From Caryophanales bacterium UBA6769 (GTDB lineage Bacteria > Bacillota > Bacilli > Bacillales > UBA6769): a DNA stretch of 5,942 bases. Of the stretch, positions 1-5,601 are shown in pieces. The first letter of the stretch is position 1. Every line of letters starts with the position of its first letter. The notes beneath the pieces are model-generated. The model was not told the DNA's origin. It ran no database searches and was given only the letters and a program-made list of their open reading frames with translations. The position numbers and the translations under genes are program-made. The stretch covers positions 1 to 5,942 of the forward strand of contig DKGN01000084.1 in the NCBI GenBank assembly GCA_002453275.1. Direction: 5' to 3'.

Positions 1-121
1 AAATAGAATGTTGTGTCCGAATCCAAAGCGGTTCACGCTTACCTTTACTTTTAAGTTACCGCACCGTTTATACATTCTGTTAAAAGCAATACATTTTAAA
101 GCCAGCCTAATTCAAGAGCTT

Positions 122-565
122 TTAGCTTTGAAACAGAGACATTGCACTGACTACTACAGTTGCTAATGACAATAATTGGAGCATGTTATGCTGAGCATCT
201 GGAATGATGTTGTCTTTCACAGGGGGTAAAATTTTAATTGTTTCTTGAAAGTGTGAATCGTAAAGACTTCTTGGAAATTGTTTTACATGAACACCTGTTA
301 GATAAGGAAGCCACCAGACGAGCACTTGCATCATGAAAAAAACAAACAAACCGACAACAGAAATGACCATTAAACTGAAGACATTTGTCAAAAACAAAGC
401 AAGGCACACCATGAGGAAGAATCCATTTGCAATTGCTTCCTTCAATTTTTCTTTACTCGTGTATTTTGATAGATCGTTCCACGGATAAAGATTAAAAAGT
501 GTAATCAGTTCAAAATAAAGCAATAAACTGACTTGCAAACAGAGCGATAAATAAAAAAGCAACAA
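122..565 (-). CDS. Small multi-pass membrane protein of unknown function (5' end uncertain)
   Basis: I do not recognise this family. From the TTG at 565 it encodes 147 residues: a hydrophobic N-terminus (about 2-26), a short polar loop (PWNDLSKYTSKEK, 28-40), a long hydrophobic stretch that fits two helices (about 48-89), a polar segment (90-127) and a last hydrophobic helix (about 128-145). A four-helix inner-membrane protein is the natural reading. The TTG start follows a GGAAAGGGGA tract with about 10 nt spacing, which is acceptable but not strong. An ATG at 590 in another frame begins a 26-codon ORF (MLERGSL..., ending at 510) that also reads as a transmembrane helix and overlaps the first part of this ORF. 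The true N-terminus may therefore lie in that frame and be joined by a frameshift. The gene diverges from the acetyltransferase gene. No terminator is seen downstream of the TAA at 122-124. Coding status is fairly sure from length and regular topology; function is unknown. Confidence 0.7.
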   Translation of the reverse strand: MLLFYLSLCLQVSLLLYFELITLFNLYPWNDLSKYTSKEKLKEAIANGFFLMVCLALFLTNVFSLMVISVVGLFVFFMMQVLVWWLPYLTGVHVKQFPRSLYDSHFQETIKILPPVKDNIIPDAQHNMLQLLSLATVVVSAMSLFQS

Positions 566-667
566 CTGACAGAGATCCCCTTTCCAACATACGCTTTTGC
601 ACCGTTCAATTTTAGTTTACTTGGCATCAACATATAAACAAACGACCGCACGCATGAATTTCACTCA

Positions 668-677
668 GTCTTAAGAC
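668..677. promoter_or_regulatory. Perfect 10-bp palindrome in a divergent intergenic region
   Basis: GTCTTAAGAC is its own reverse complement. Allowing one mismatch pair, the symmetry extends to 16 bp (TCAGTCTTAAGACGGA, 665-680). It lies between the divergently oriented membrane-protein and acetyltransferase genes, where a dimeric repressor or activator site would be expected. The dyad is seen in the sequence. The operator role is inference, and no matching regulator gene is in the window. Confidence 0.3.
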
Positions 678-772
678 GGATGATGAACTGATTTCGTTCA
701 TATGTTTATTATTGAAATTTAAATCGATGTATGGGATTCTTCACTTACGGACTAAATGCATCGTTAGAGGAA

Positions 773-778
773 GAGGAG
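773..778 (+). promoter_or_regulatory. Ribosome binding site that fixes the acetyltransferase start
   Basis: GAGGAG, within the longer purine run AGAGGAAGAGGAG, lies 8 nt upstream of the ATG at 787. The open frame extends 25 codons further to a TTG at 712, but no comparable site precedes that TTG. The ATG at 787 also gives a protein of the usual length for the family. Confidence 0.75.
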
Positions 779-786
779 TTTGGATA

Positions 787-1578
787 ATGGAAAAAAATTT
801 GTCTATGTTATGGAAACAAATGAACTTGACAGCTGCTGTCAAAAACACGGATGAACTTACGAAAATACTTACTTATTTTGCTGATACTTTTCCTTTTGAA
901 AATATGGACGTCCTCCGGGGAAGCCCTGATTTAATTACCCCTCAGTTCCTAGTGAACAAGCTGTTAAAGCAACAACGGGGTGGCTTGTGCTATGAGCTAA
1001 ATGCTCTGCTTTATTTAATTTTGCGAGAGCGTGATTATGAGACGATTCTTGTGAGAGGTACCGTTTATACTGAGAACGGTTGGGCAACTGAAGGAACTCA
1101 CGTGTTAAATGTAGTAAGACTCAATGAAAAATCATATGTGCTGGATGTTGGCTTCGGGAGTAACATTAGCCGAAAACCACTCGAAATCGATGGGGATGCT
1201 AATGAGACGCCTGCTGGAACCTTTCGAGTTGTTCGGAGAAAAAGTGAGAAAGGTACACTCGCATATGAAAAGTTAGAACAAGGAAGCTGGACGTTAAAAT
1301 ATGCATTTCATCTTAAAGAAATAGAGTGGAAGGAACTAAACCAGATTAAACAAGTAATTACAGAAAGTGAATCTTCTGCGTTTAACGAGCAAATTATCGT
1401 TTCGCAATGCTTAGAGGATGAAACGTATTCCATTAATGAAAATCGACTTCGCGTTAGGAGGGCGGAACATGAAAAAGACAACGAGTTTCGCTCGGACGAA
1501 GAATTGCTAAAAACATTGCAAACACGCACGAACTATTCTATCTATGAACAGGCAAAAAATTATCTTTTGCAAAAATAG
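787..1578 (+). CDS. nat: Arylamine N-acetyltransferase
   Basis: The 263-residue product is a cytosolic arylamine N-acetyltransferase. This family transfers an acetyl group from acetyl-CoA through a cysteine thioester to aromatic amines, hydrazines or N-hydroxyarylamines. The full catalytic triad is visible: Cys68 in RGGLCYELN, His105 in GTHVLNVV and Asp120 in YVLDVGFG. These positions fit the usual spacing of about 69/107/122. The N-terminal FPFENMDVL (35-43) is also typical, and the length matches bacterial members (about 255-280). The later region (130-263) is less conserved, as is normal for the third domain. The ATG at 787 is chosen because GAGGAG sits 8 nt before it. The gene is followed after 67 bp by the crotonase gene on the same strand with no visible terminator between, so read-through is possible. 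Family assignment is firm. The physiological substrate is unknown; many bacterial NATs act on xenobiotic amines, and some act in amide synthesis. Confidence 0.93.
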   Translation: MEKNLSMLWKQMNLTAAVKNTDELTKILTYFADTFPFENMDVLRGSPDLITPQFLVNKLLKQQRGGLCYELNALLYLILRERDYETILVRGTVYTENGWATEGTHVLNVVRLNEKSYVLDVGFGSNISRKPLEIDGDANETPAGTFRVVRRKSEKGTLAYEKLEQGSWTLKYAFHLKEIEWKELNQIKQVITESESSAFNEQIIVSQCLEDETYSINENRLRVRRAEHEKDNEFRSDEELLKTLQTRTNYSIYEQAKNYLLQK

Positions 1579-1612
1579 TTACACTTATCTGTGAAATTAT
1601 GAGAGAATTGAA

Positions 1613-1618
1613 TATAAT
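1613..1618 (+). promoter_or_regulatory. Candidate -10 element upstream of the crotonase gene
   Basis: A perfect TATAAT lies 28-33 bp before the translation start. A TG dinucleotide lies two bases before it, one base off the extended -10 position. No good -35 hexamer is present at 16-18 bp: TGTGAA at the 17-bp position matches poorly. The crotonase gene may have its own weak promoter in addition to read-through from the acetyltransferase gene. Confidence 0.35.
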
Positions 1619-1631
1619 GAAACAAATATAT

Positions 1632-1638
1632 GAGGGGG
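1632..1638 (+). promoter_or_regulatory. Ribosome binding site that favours the GTG start of the crotonase
   Basis: GAGGGGG ends only 1 nt before the ATG at 1640 but 7 nt before the in-frame GTG at 1646. The spacing argues for GTG as the main start. Using the ATG would only add two residues (Met-Asn). Confidence 0.6.
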
Positions 1639-1645
1639 AATGAAT

Positions 1646-2437
1646 GTGAGTGTTCTTCAAGTAAGTACTGAAAATGGAGTAAGGGTCTTAACATTAAATC
1701 GACCAGATCGTCTCAATGCATTTAATGATGAATTAAGTGGTGCGCTTGAACAGGCGATTGAAGAGGCAAATACTGATGATGAAGTGAGAGTCATCGTACT
1801 TACTGGTAGTGGTAAAGGCTTTTCGTCTGGACTTGATCTAACTGAAGTGGCAAAAAGAGGTCCTGCGGGATTGAAGGATCGCACAATGCTCGTCGATGAC
1901 TTAGGTTGGGTCGGAAGGCTTGCATTAGGCATTGCACAGCACGATAAGCCAATCATTGCAGCAATCAATGGAATTGCAGCAGGAGCTGGTTTCGCGTTGA
2001 CACTTGCTTGTGATTTCCGTTTCATGTCTGACGGAACGAAAGTAACGACCGGTTACATTCGCAGAGGGTTAAATCCCGATGCTGGAATGACATATTTCCT
2101 TCCAAAACTCGTTGGGCATACGAGAGCATCGGAGTTGATTTTAACTGGGAGAGATATTTATCCAGAAGAAGCTGAAAAAATCGGACTAGTTACCGATGTT
2201 TACCCTGAAGCTGAGTTTATGGATCGCGTGATGGCTTTCGCAACAGAAATTGCGGAGGGACCACCAATTGCTCTAACCTTTTCAAAGCGGTTACTGGCAG
2301 CGAGTCATGAACAAGATCTCGCCGCAATTTTAAAGCAAGAACTAGCTTCAATTAAAGTTTGTTTCCAAACAGAGGATGTTATGGAAGGCGTCGCTGCGTT
2401 CGCACAAAAGCGTAAGCCTGAATTTAAAGGAAAATAA
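1646..2437 (+). CDS. Enoyl-CoA hydratase/isomerase (crotonase) family protein, PaaG-like
   Basis: The 263-residue product covers a full crotonase domain, a family acting on acyl-CoA thioesters in the cytosol. Numbered from the GTG: the first oxyanion-hole strand is GKGFSSGLDL (56-65), and the second oxyanion-hole helix is NGIAAGAGFAL (108-118), followed by the usual ACDFR. NPDAGMTYFLPKLVG (143-157) and the LILTGRDIYPEEAEKIGLV block are further family hallmarks. Aligned by eye with rat mitochondrial enoyl-CoA hydratase, the two catalytic glutamates (Glu144, Glu164) fall on Ala117 and Tyr137. Asp145 lies in the PDAG turn, where isomerases of the PaaG type carry a catalytic Asp. This suggests an isomerase or another thioester reaction rather than simple hydration. 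The exact substrate cannot be named. If the ATG at 1640 is used, the product is 265 residues. A strong terminator follows at once, so this is the last gene of its unit. Confidence 0.9.
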   Translation: MSVLQVSTENGVRVLTLNRPDRLNAFNDELSGALEQAIEEANTDDEVRVIVLTGSGKGFSSGLDLTEVAKRGPAGLKDRTMLVDDLGWVGRLALGIAQHDKPIIAAINGIAAGAGFALTLACDFRFMSDGTKVTTGYIRRGLNPDAGMTYFLPKLVGHTRASELILTGRDIYPEEAEKIGLVTDVYPEAEFMDRVMAFATEIAEGPPIALTFSKRLLAASHEQDLAAILKQELASIKVCFQTEDVMEGVAAFAQKRKPEFKGK

Positions 2438-2450
2438 ACATTAGGAATAA

Positions 2451-2490
2451 AAAGTGGGCCGGGTCCTATCCCGTTGCCCACTTTTTTTGT
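2451..2490 (+). terminator. Rho-independent terminator after the crotonase gene
   Basis: AAAGTGGGC (2451-2459) pairs fully with GCCCACTTT (2476-2484). An inner CGGG/CCCG stem (2460-2463 with 2470-2473) sits under a six-base loop, and the stem runs into seven consecutive T (2482-2488). It lies 13 bp after the stop codon and separates the crotonase gene from the next transcription unit. Confidence 0.93.
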
Positions 2491-2596
2491 TATTTGAAGT
2501 GTAGGTCATTTTCAGTGAATCAAAAGACGAGTTAAGCTGATGATGCTTGGAATATTAAATAAGAAAAAATAGAGATCAAAGTTTAAGACAGATTCA

Positions 2597-2626
2597 TTGA
2601 CAGAAAGATAAGAGAAAAACTAAACT
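2597..2626 (+). promoter_or_regulatory. Sigma-A-type promoter of the VOC-nitroreductase operon
   Basis: A perfect -35 hexamer TTGACA (2597-2602) is followed after 18 bp by TAAACT (2621-2626), a 4/6 match to TATAAT. Transcription would start near 2633, leaving a leader of about 20 nt that carries the AAGGAGG site (2641-2647), which lies 7 nt from the ATG. No convincing dyad operator overlaps it. Confidence 0.6.
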
Positions 2627-2654
2627 CATAATTGGATTAAAAGGAGGAAATGGG

Positions 2655-3500
2655 ATGGGGTTTCATCGGAGGTTAAATACGTTTGTCAATGTTGTTAGTT
2701 TAAAAGTGGCACAACTGGAACGGTCACTTGCTTTTTATGAAAAAATCATTGGATTTCAAGTATTAGAGCGAACGGGTAAAAGAGCCGTTTTGGGTGTGGA
2801 TGGAGAAACACCGCTTTTAGTAATCGAACAGCCGACTCATCCTCTTCCTAAAGGTACACACAATCCAGGTTTATATCACTTTGCAATTTTATTACCGACG
2901 CGTGCTCATTTAGGTTCATTTTTGCGACATATCATTGAAGAGAAGGTTCAGCTCGGTGCATCGGATCATCTCGTAAGTGAAGCGTTATATTTGTCAGATT
3001 CTGATGGAAATGGCATTGAAGTATATGCCGATCGTCCAGCATCGACATGGCGCTCCGCATCAGGAGAGATTCAGATGACGACAGACCAATTGCAGGCAGA
3101 AAGTTTACTTGCTGAAGCGAAGGAAACGTGGAACGGATTACCTCCTGGTACGATCATGGGTCATATCCATTTGCACGTGTCTGATTTGGAAAAGGCAAGA
3201 CAATTTTATTGTGATGGCCTTGGATTTGACGTTGTTTTCGAATTTCCACAACAGGCACTGTTCATGTCGACAGGTGGCTATCACCACCATATTGCAGTAA
3301 ACACATGGAATCGAGCTTCGGCAACGAAGCCTTCCGAGAATCAAGTTGGCTTGCAATGGTTTTCTATTTTATTGCCAAGTGAAGAAACAAGAAAGCAAGT
3401 AATTGATAACTTGCAACGTTTAGGGTTTTCAGTGAAGCAAGAAGGGCATCATTATCATACAGAAGATCCGTCAGGAAACTCTATTCAGTTACACACCTAA
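2655..3500 (+). CDS. Two-module VOC protein, CatE/YfiE-like ring-cleaving dioxygenase homologue
   Basis: The 281-residue protein consists of two vicinal-oxygen-chelate modules, about 9-128 and 166-281. It closely resembles, from memory, the Bacillus subtilis CatE (YfiE) type, annotated as catechol 2,3-dioxygenase. Shared blocks are LERSLAFYEKIIGFQVL, GLYHFAILLP, SEALYLSDSDGNGIEVYADRP-like sequence, GHIHLHVSDLEKARQFY and GGYHHHIAVNTW. Type I extradiol enzymes bind Fe(II) through His-His-Glu in the C-terminal module. Here the first His (His170) and the His210-212 cluster are present, but the third position in the final strand (DPSGNSIQLHT) is Gln278, not Glu. The N-terminal module keeps His75 and Glu122 and lacks the first His. 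Activity as a catechol dioxygenase is therefore plausible but unproven; a glyoxalase-like or thiol-adduct role is an alternative. AAGGAGG sits 7 nt before the ATG. It is the first gene of a two-gene operon with the nitroreductase. Confidence 0.85.
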   Translation: MGFHRRLNTFVNVVSLKVAQLERSLAFYEKIIGFQVLERTGKRAVLGVDGETPLLVIEQPTHPLPKGTHNPGLYHFAILLPTRAHLGSFLRHIIEEKVQLGASDHLVSEALYLSDSDGNGIEVYADRPASTWRSASGEIQMTTDQLQAESLLAEAKETWNGLPPGTIMGHIHLHVSDLEKARQFYCDGLGFDVVFEFPQQALFMSTGGYHHHIAVNTWNRASATKPSENQVGLQWFSILLPSEETRKQVIDNLQRLGFSVKQEGHHYHTEDPSGNSIQLHT

Positions 3501-3518
3501 CATCAGGAGGAGATAACG

Positions 3519-4130
3519 ATGAACATGAAGCAAGATAGCTTTTATGATGCGATCAAACAGAGACGCTCCATTTACAGCATTAGCAATGAGCAAGTCGTTT
3601 CGGATGAAAGAATTGAAGAAGTTGTAAAGTTTGCGGTGAAGCATACGCCGTCAGCCTTTAATTCTCAAAGTGGACGTGTTGTCATTCTTTTAGGTGAACA
3701 ACATGAAAAGCTTTGGGATCTCACTGAAAAGACGTTGCGGAATGTTGTCCCAGCTGACCAAGACTTTGCGCCAACTGAGCAAAAAATGAACGGATTCCGC
3801 AGTGGCTACGGGACGATTTTGTTCTTCGAAGATGAAGAAATCGTACAAGGTTTACAGGAGAAATTTCCGCTTTATGAAGATAAATTTCCACTGTATTCAA
3901 ACCATTCAACAGGTATGCTTCAATATGTCATTTGGACGGCGCTTGAAATCGAAGGCTTTGGTGCTTCCCTTCAGCATTATCAGCCGCTCATTGACGAAGA
4001 AGTAAAGGAACAATGGGGAATTCCGACACAATGGACTTTACACGCCCAAATGCCGTTCGGAAAACCGACTGCACGACCAAGCGAAAAAGAGTTTCAACCA
4101 CTCGATGAACGCGTGAAAATCTTTAAATAA
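3519..4130 (+). CDS. Nitroreductase-family protein of the CinD/Frm2 type
   Basis: The 203-residue flavoprotein belongs to the nitroreductase superfamily. The RRSIYSIS block (15-22) supplies the FMN-phosphate-binding Arg-Arg-Ser, HTPSAFNSQSGRVVIL (42-57) is the second flavin-contacting block, and GFGASLQHYQPLID (147-159) with the HAQMPFGKP block near the end completes the fold. The motifs PSAFNSQS, APTEQKM, SGYGTILFFED, EKFPLY and GASLQHY match the subgroup that includes Lactococcus lactis CinD (copper-induced) and yeast Frm2/Hbn1, rather than the MhqN or YodC type. Members reduce nitroaromatics or quinone-like dyes with NAD(P)H and are linked to oxidative, copper or lipid stress. AGGAGG (3505-3510) lies 8 nt before the ATG; a second in-frame ATG at 3525 is possible but farther from the site. 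The 18-bp gap to the VOC gene and the terminator after it support co-transcription. Family is firm; substrate and inducer are unknown. Confidence 0.92.
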   Translation: MNMKQDSFYDAIKQRRSIYSISNEQVVSDERIEEVVKFAVKHTPSAFNSQSGRVVILLGEQHEKLWDLTEKTLRNVVPADQDFAPTEQKMNGFRSGYGTILFFEDEEIVQGLQEKFPLYEDKFPLYSNHSTGMLQYVIWTALEIEGFGASLQHYQPLIDEEVKEQWGIPTQWTLHAQMPFGKPTARPSEKEFQPLDERVKIFK

Positions 4131-4133
4131 ATG

Positions 4134-4170
4134 AAAGCAGCGGGCATGTGAATTGCTTCGCTGCTTTTTT
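4134..4170 (+). terminator. Rho-independent terminator after the nitroreductase gene
   Basis: AAAGCAGCG (4134-4142) pairs with CGCTGCTTT (4159-4167), and six T (4165-4170) close the 3' side. The 16-nt loop can form a further small GCA/TGC stem. It begins 4 bp after the stop codon and ends the VOC-nitroreductase operon. Read on the other strand the T-run is interrupted, so it is a poorer terminator for the minus-strand operon arriving from the right. Confidence 0.88.
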
Positions 4171-4453
4171 CTACACTGCTAGATAAGCAACAGCTTTCCA
4201 AAATAAAACGGGCGTTCACTCAACTAGATATTTTCACAGCGAAATTTTCAAATTTCTGTAGACTTCGATGGCGGTATTTTTCGGCTTTCCACTGAACAAT
4301 CGTTAAAAATGTACTCTTCTATGTTTGCGAATCTCATCTTCTATCGTCTTCATTTCTCTTTTTTCCACTCTACCCTCATTATGCTATCGCCTAGTCTCTT
4401 CCCAGTAAGCTAGGTTAATATCCATCAATTTCCGCATAGTAATCTAAGTGGCT
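4171..4453. other. Gene-free, pyrimidine-rich segment between converging operons, possibly decayed coding DNA
   Basis: No intact gene is seen here. From 4311 to 4410 the plus strand has 74 pyrimidines in 100 bases by my count. On the minus strand one frame from an ATG at 4437 reads MRKLMDINLAYWEETRR, stop (4384), HNEGRVEKREMKTIEDEIRK and six more residues, stop (4303), RLFSGKPKNTAIEVYRNLKI and two more residues, stop (4234). The charged, helix-like composition between the stops could be a relic of a gene, but no ribosome site precedes the ATG and I recognise no family. A hairpin-capable repeat lies at 4236-4259 (ACAG, AAATTT, TC, AAATTT, CTGT). It could equally be a dispersed intergenic repeat or plain spacer. 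Confidence 0.3.
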
Positions 4454-4930
4454 TCATTTTAGACGAACTAACACTAATACGAAGATGAAAATCGTCAGAA
4501 GTGGAACAGTAAATACTAAAATTAGCAACCAAATCCCTAAAGATTGACCAACGATATCAAATGATAAATATGTGAAAATAAGGACACATTCAAAATTAAG
4601 GATCGTCATGAATAAACGGGATACAGGATAAATTCGCTTAGCATTCTCTTCTGTAATTGTCATCGGGTAATTGAAAACATGCGGAGCTTTACTTAGAAAA
4701 TACAGCGGGACAAAGAGGAGTAAAGCAATGGCTGGCATGAGAAAAATCGTTGCTTTGTTCCCCCAGCCGTCAACTTCTCCTTGTGAATTAAAGTGAATCG
4801 GTATCGTGTTAGGAAGATCAGGGTAGATGACGAGGGCAAAAATAAATGAACTGAGCATGCAAATGATAGATAGACCATTTATGACATGTACCCATTTGTT
4901 TCCGTGAAAAAATACTTTTGGTTGTTTCAT
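4454..4930 (-). CDS. DUF1648 four-helix membrane protein
   Basis: The 158-residue product has the DUF1648 signature YPDLPNTIPIHFNSQGEVDG (36-55) just after the first helix. The conserved Pro-x-x-Ile-Pro-x-His-Phe and Gly-x-x-Asp-x-Trp core is intact. Four membrane segments are visible: about 17-36, 60-79, 104-123 and 131-154. The domain is found in small Bacillus membrane proteins and in the N-terminal part of SdpI, the immunity protein and signalling partner of the SdpC toxin. This protein is only the short DUF1648-type form and lacks the rest of SdpI, so immunity function cannot be claimed. AAGGAGA (4944-4938) lies 7 nt before the ATG and overlaps the stop codon of the upstream exporter gene, which points to translational coupling in one operon. 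The gene ends in a pyrimidine-rich spacer with no clear terminator of its own. Confidence 0.85.
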   Translation of the reverse strand: MKQPKVFFHGNKWVHVINGLSIICMLSSFIFALVIYPDLPNTIPIHFNSQGEVDGWGNKATIFLMPAIALLLFVPLYFLSKAPHVFNYPMTITEENAKRIYPVSRLFMTILNFECVLIFTYLSFDIVGQSLGIWLLILVFTVPLLTIFIFVLVLVRLK

Positions 4931-4943
4931 TATGCGTTCTCCT

Positions 4944-5570
4944 TCATGATTGCTTACTAAAGGCGATTTGCAAGGCGATAAGCGTAAATAAAATACTTTG
5001 GGCCGTGTTCAGTTTCTTGGATAGTGTTGAATGCTTTGCGAGTAGATTGCCAACTTTTTCAGCTAACAAGCTAACGACCGTAAAAACGACTAATGCTTGG
5101 ATGATAAAAAGAAATCCGAGCATAATCATTTGGAGTGGAACATTTCCGTTCGCCTCATTGACAAATTGCGGTAACAATGCCAAAAAGAAAAGAGAAACTT
5201 TCGGATTTAAGACGTTCATAATGATCCCTTTTTTATACAGCGAGCGATGTGATTGTGCTTTTTGTTTTTGGAGTAAATACATTTCGTTACGGGCTCGAAA
5301 CGATTGCCATGCTAAATAGAGTAAATAGCCAGCTCCTGCAAACTTCACAAGCATAAAGGCTGTCGCTGATTGATAAATGACAGCAGATATGCCGAGGGCG
5401 GCCGCAGAAATATGGACGATTAGCCCTGTACAAAGACCGAGAGTAGTTATAATGCCAGCACGTTTATGCTGGGAAATGCTTTGCGCAATGACAAATAATA
5501 TATCTGGACCGGGCATGAGTGTTAGAATAATAGCAGTACTTAGAAATGCAAAAATAGATAGGAAGTCCAT
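4944..5570 (-). CDS. LysE/RhtB-family exporter
   Basis: The 208-residue inner-membrane protein belongs to the LysE/RhtB superfamily, transporters that export amino acids or related small molecules using the proton gradient. The N-terminal hallmark LTLMPGPDILFVIAQSISQ (17-33 region, PGPD at 20-23) and the following GIITTLGLCTGLIVH (39-53) are intact. The second hallmark NPKVSLFFLALLPQF (122-136) opens the C-terminal half. About six hydrophobic segments are present: near 3-25, 38-63, 68-90, 114-135, 146-170 and 190-204. Length is normal for RhtB-type members. AAGGAG lies 6 nt before the ATG. The gene is first in an operon with the DUF1648 gene, its stop codon touching that gene's ribosome site, and it diverges from the response regulator gene. 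The substrate is not predictable; threonine, homoserine-type compounds or other metabolites are possibilities from the family. Confidence 0.92.
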   Translation of the reverse strand: MDFLSIFAFLSTAIILTLMPGPDILFVIAQSISQHKRAGIITTLGLCTGLIVHISAAALGISAVIYQSATAFMLVKFAGAGYLLYLAWQSFRARNEMYLLQKQKAQSHRSLYKKGIIMNVLNPKVSLFFLALLPQFVNEANGNVPLQMIMLGFLFIIQALVVFTVVSLLAEKVGNLLAKHSTLSKKLNTAQSILFTLIALQIAFSKQS

Positions 5571-5595
5571 CGGAAGCTCCTTAAAAGTTTCCTTT

Positions 5596-5601
5596 ATTAT
5601 A
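5596..5601 (-). promoter_or_regulatory. Candidate -10 element for the exporter operon
   Basis: On the minus strand a perfect TATAAT (5601-5596) lies 26 bp before the exporter start, with TGCTA directly upstream. The -35 region at 16-18 bp spacing is poor and would overlap the start of the response regulator gene. Transcription from here would give a short leader carrying the AAGGAG site. The region is only 53 bp long and must also serve the divergent regulator gene unless that gene is driven from elsewhere. Confidence 0.4.

Noticed and set aside
1..75. Minus-strand frame open to the left edge (MYKRCGNLKVKVSVNRFGFG onward)
   Set aside because: Only 25 codons, no ribosome site before the ATG and no recognisable family. 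An open run this short is expected by chance.
81..124. AAAGC/GCTTT hairpin after the small membrane-protein gene as a terminator
   Set aside because: The stem has only 5 bp with a 15-nt loop, and no T-run follows on the minus strand.
712..740. TTGAAA (712-717) as a -35 box for the acetyltransferase gene
   Set aside because: The hexamer matches 5/6, but the 17-bp position downstream holds GATTCT, a poor -10, and no better box lies within 16-18 bp.
712..786. N-terminal extension of the acetyltransferase from a TTG at 712
   Set aside because: There is no Shine-Dalgarno site before it. GAGGAG sits 8 nt before the ATG at 787, and the shorter product has the family's normal length and triad spacing.
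1657..2025. Minus-strand ORF of 122 codons opposite the crotonase gene
   Set aside because: It is antisense to a well-conserved crotonase domain, is Ser/Pro/Ala-rich as codon shadows often are, and resembles no family.
2490..2640. MhqR- or CatR/YodB-like operator upstream of the VOC gene
   Set aside because: Only short imperfect symmetries such as AAGC-N7-GCTT were found, with none matching the known operator patterns as I remember them.
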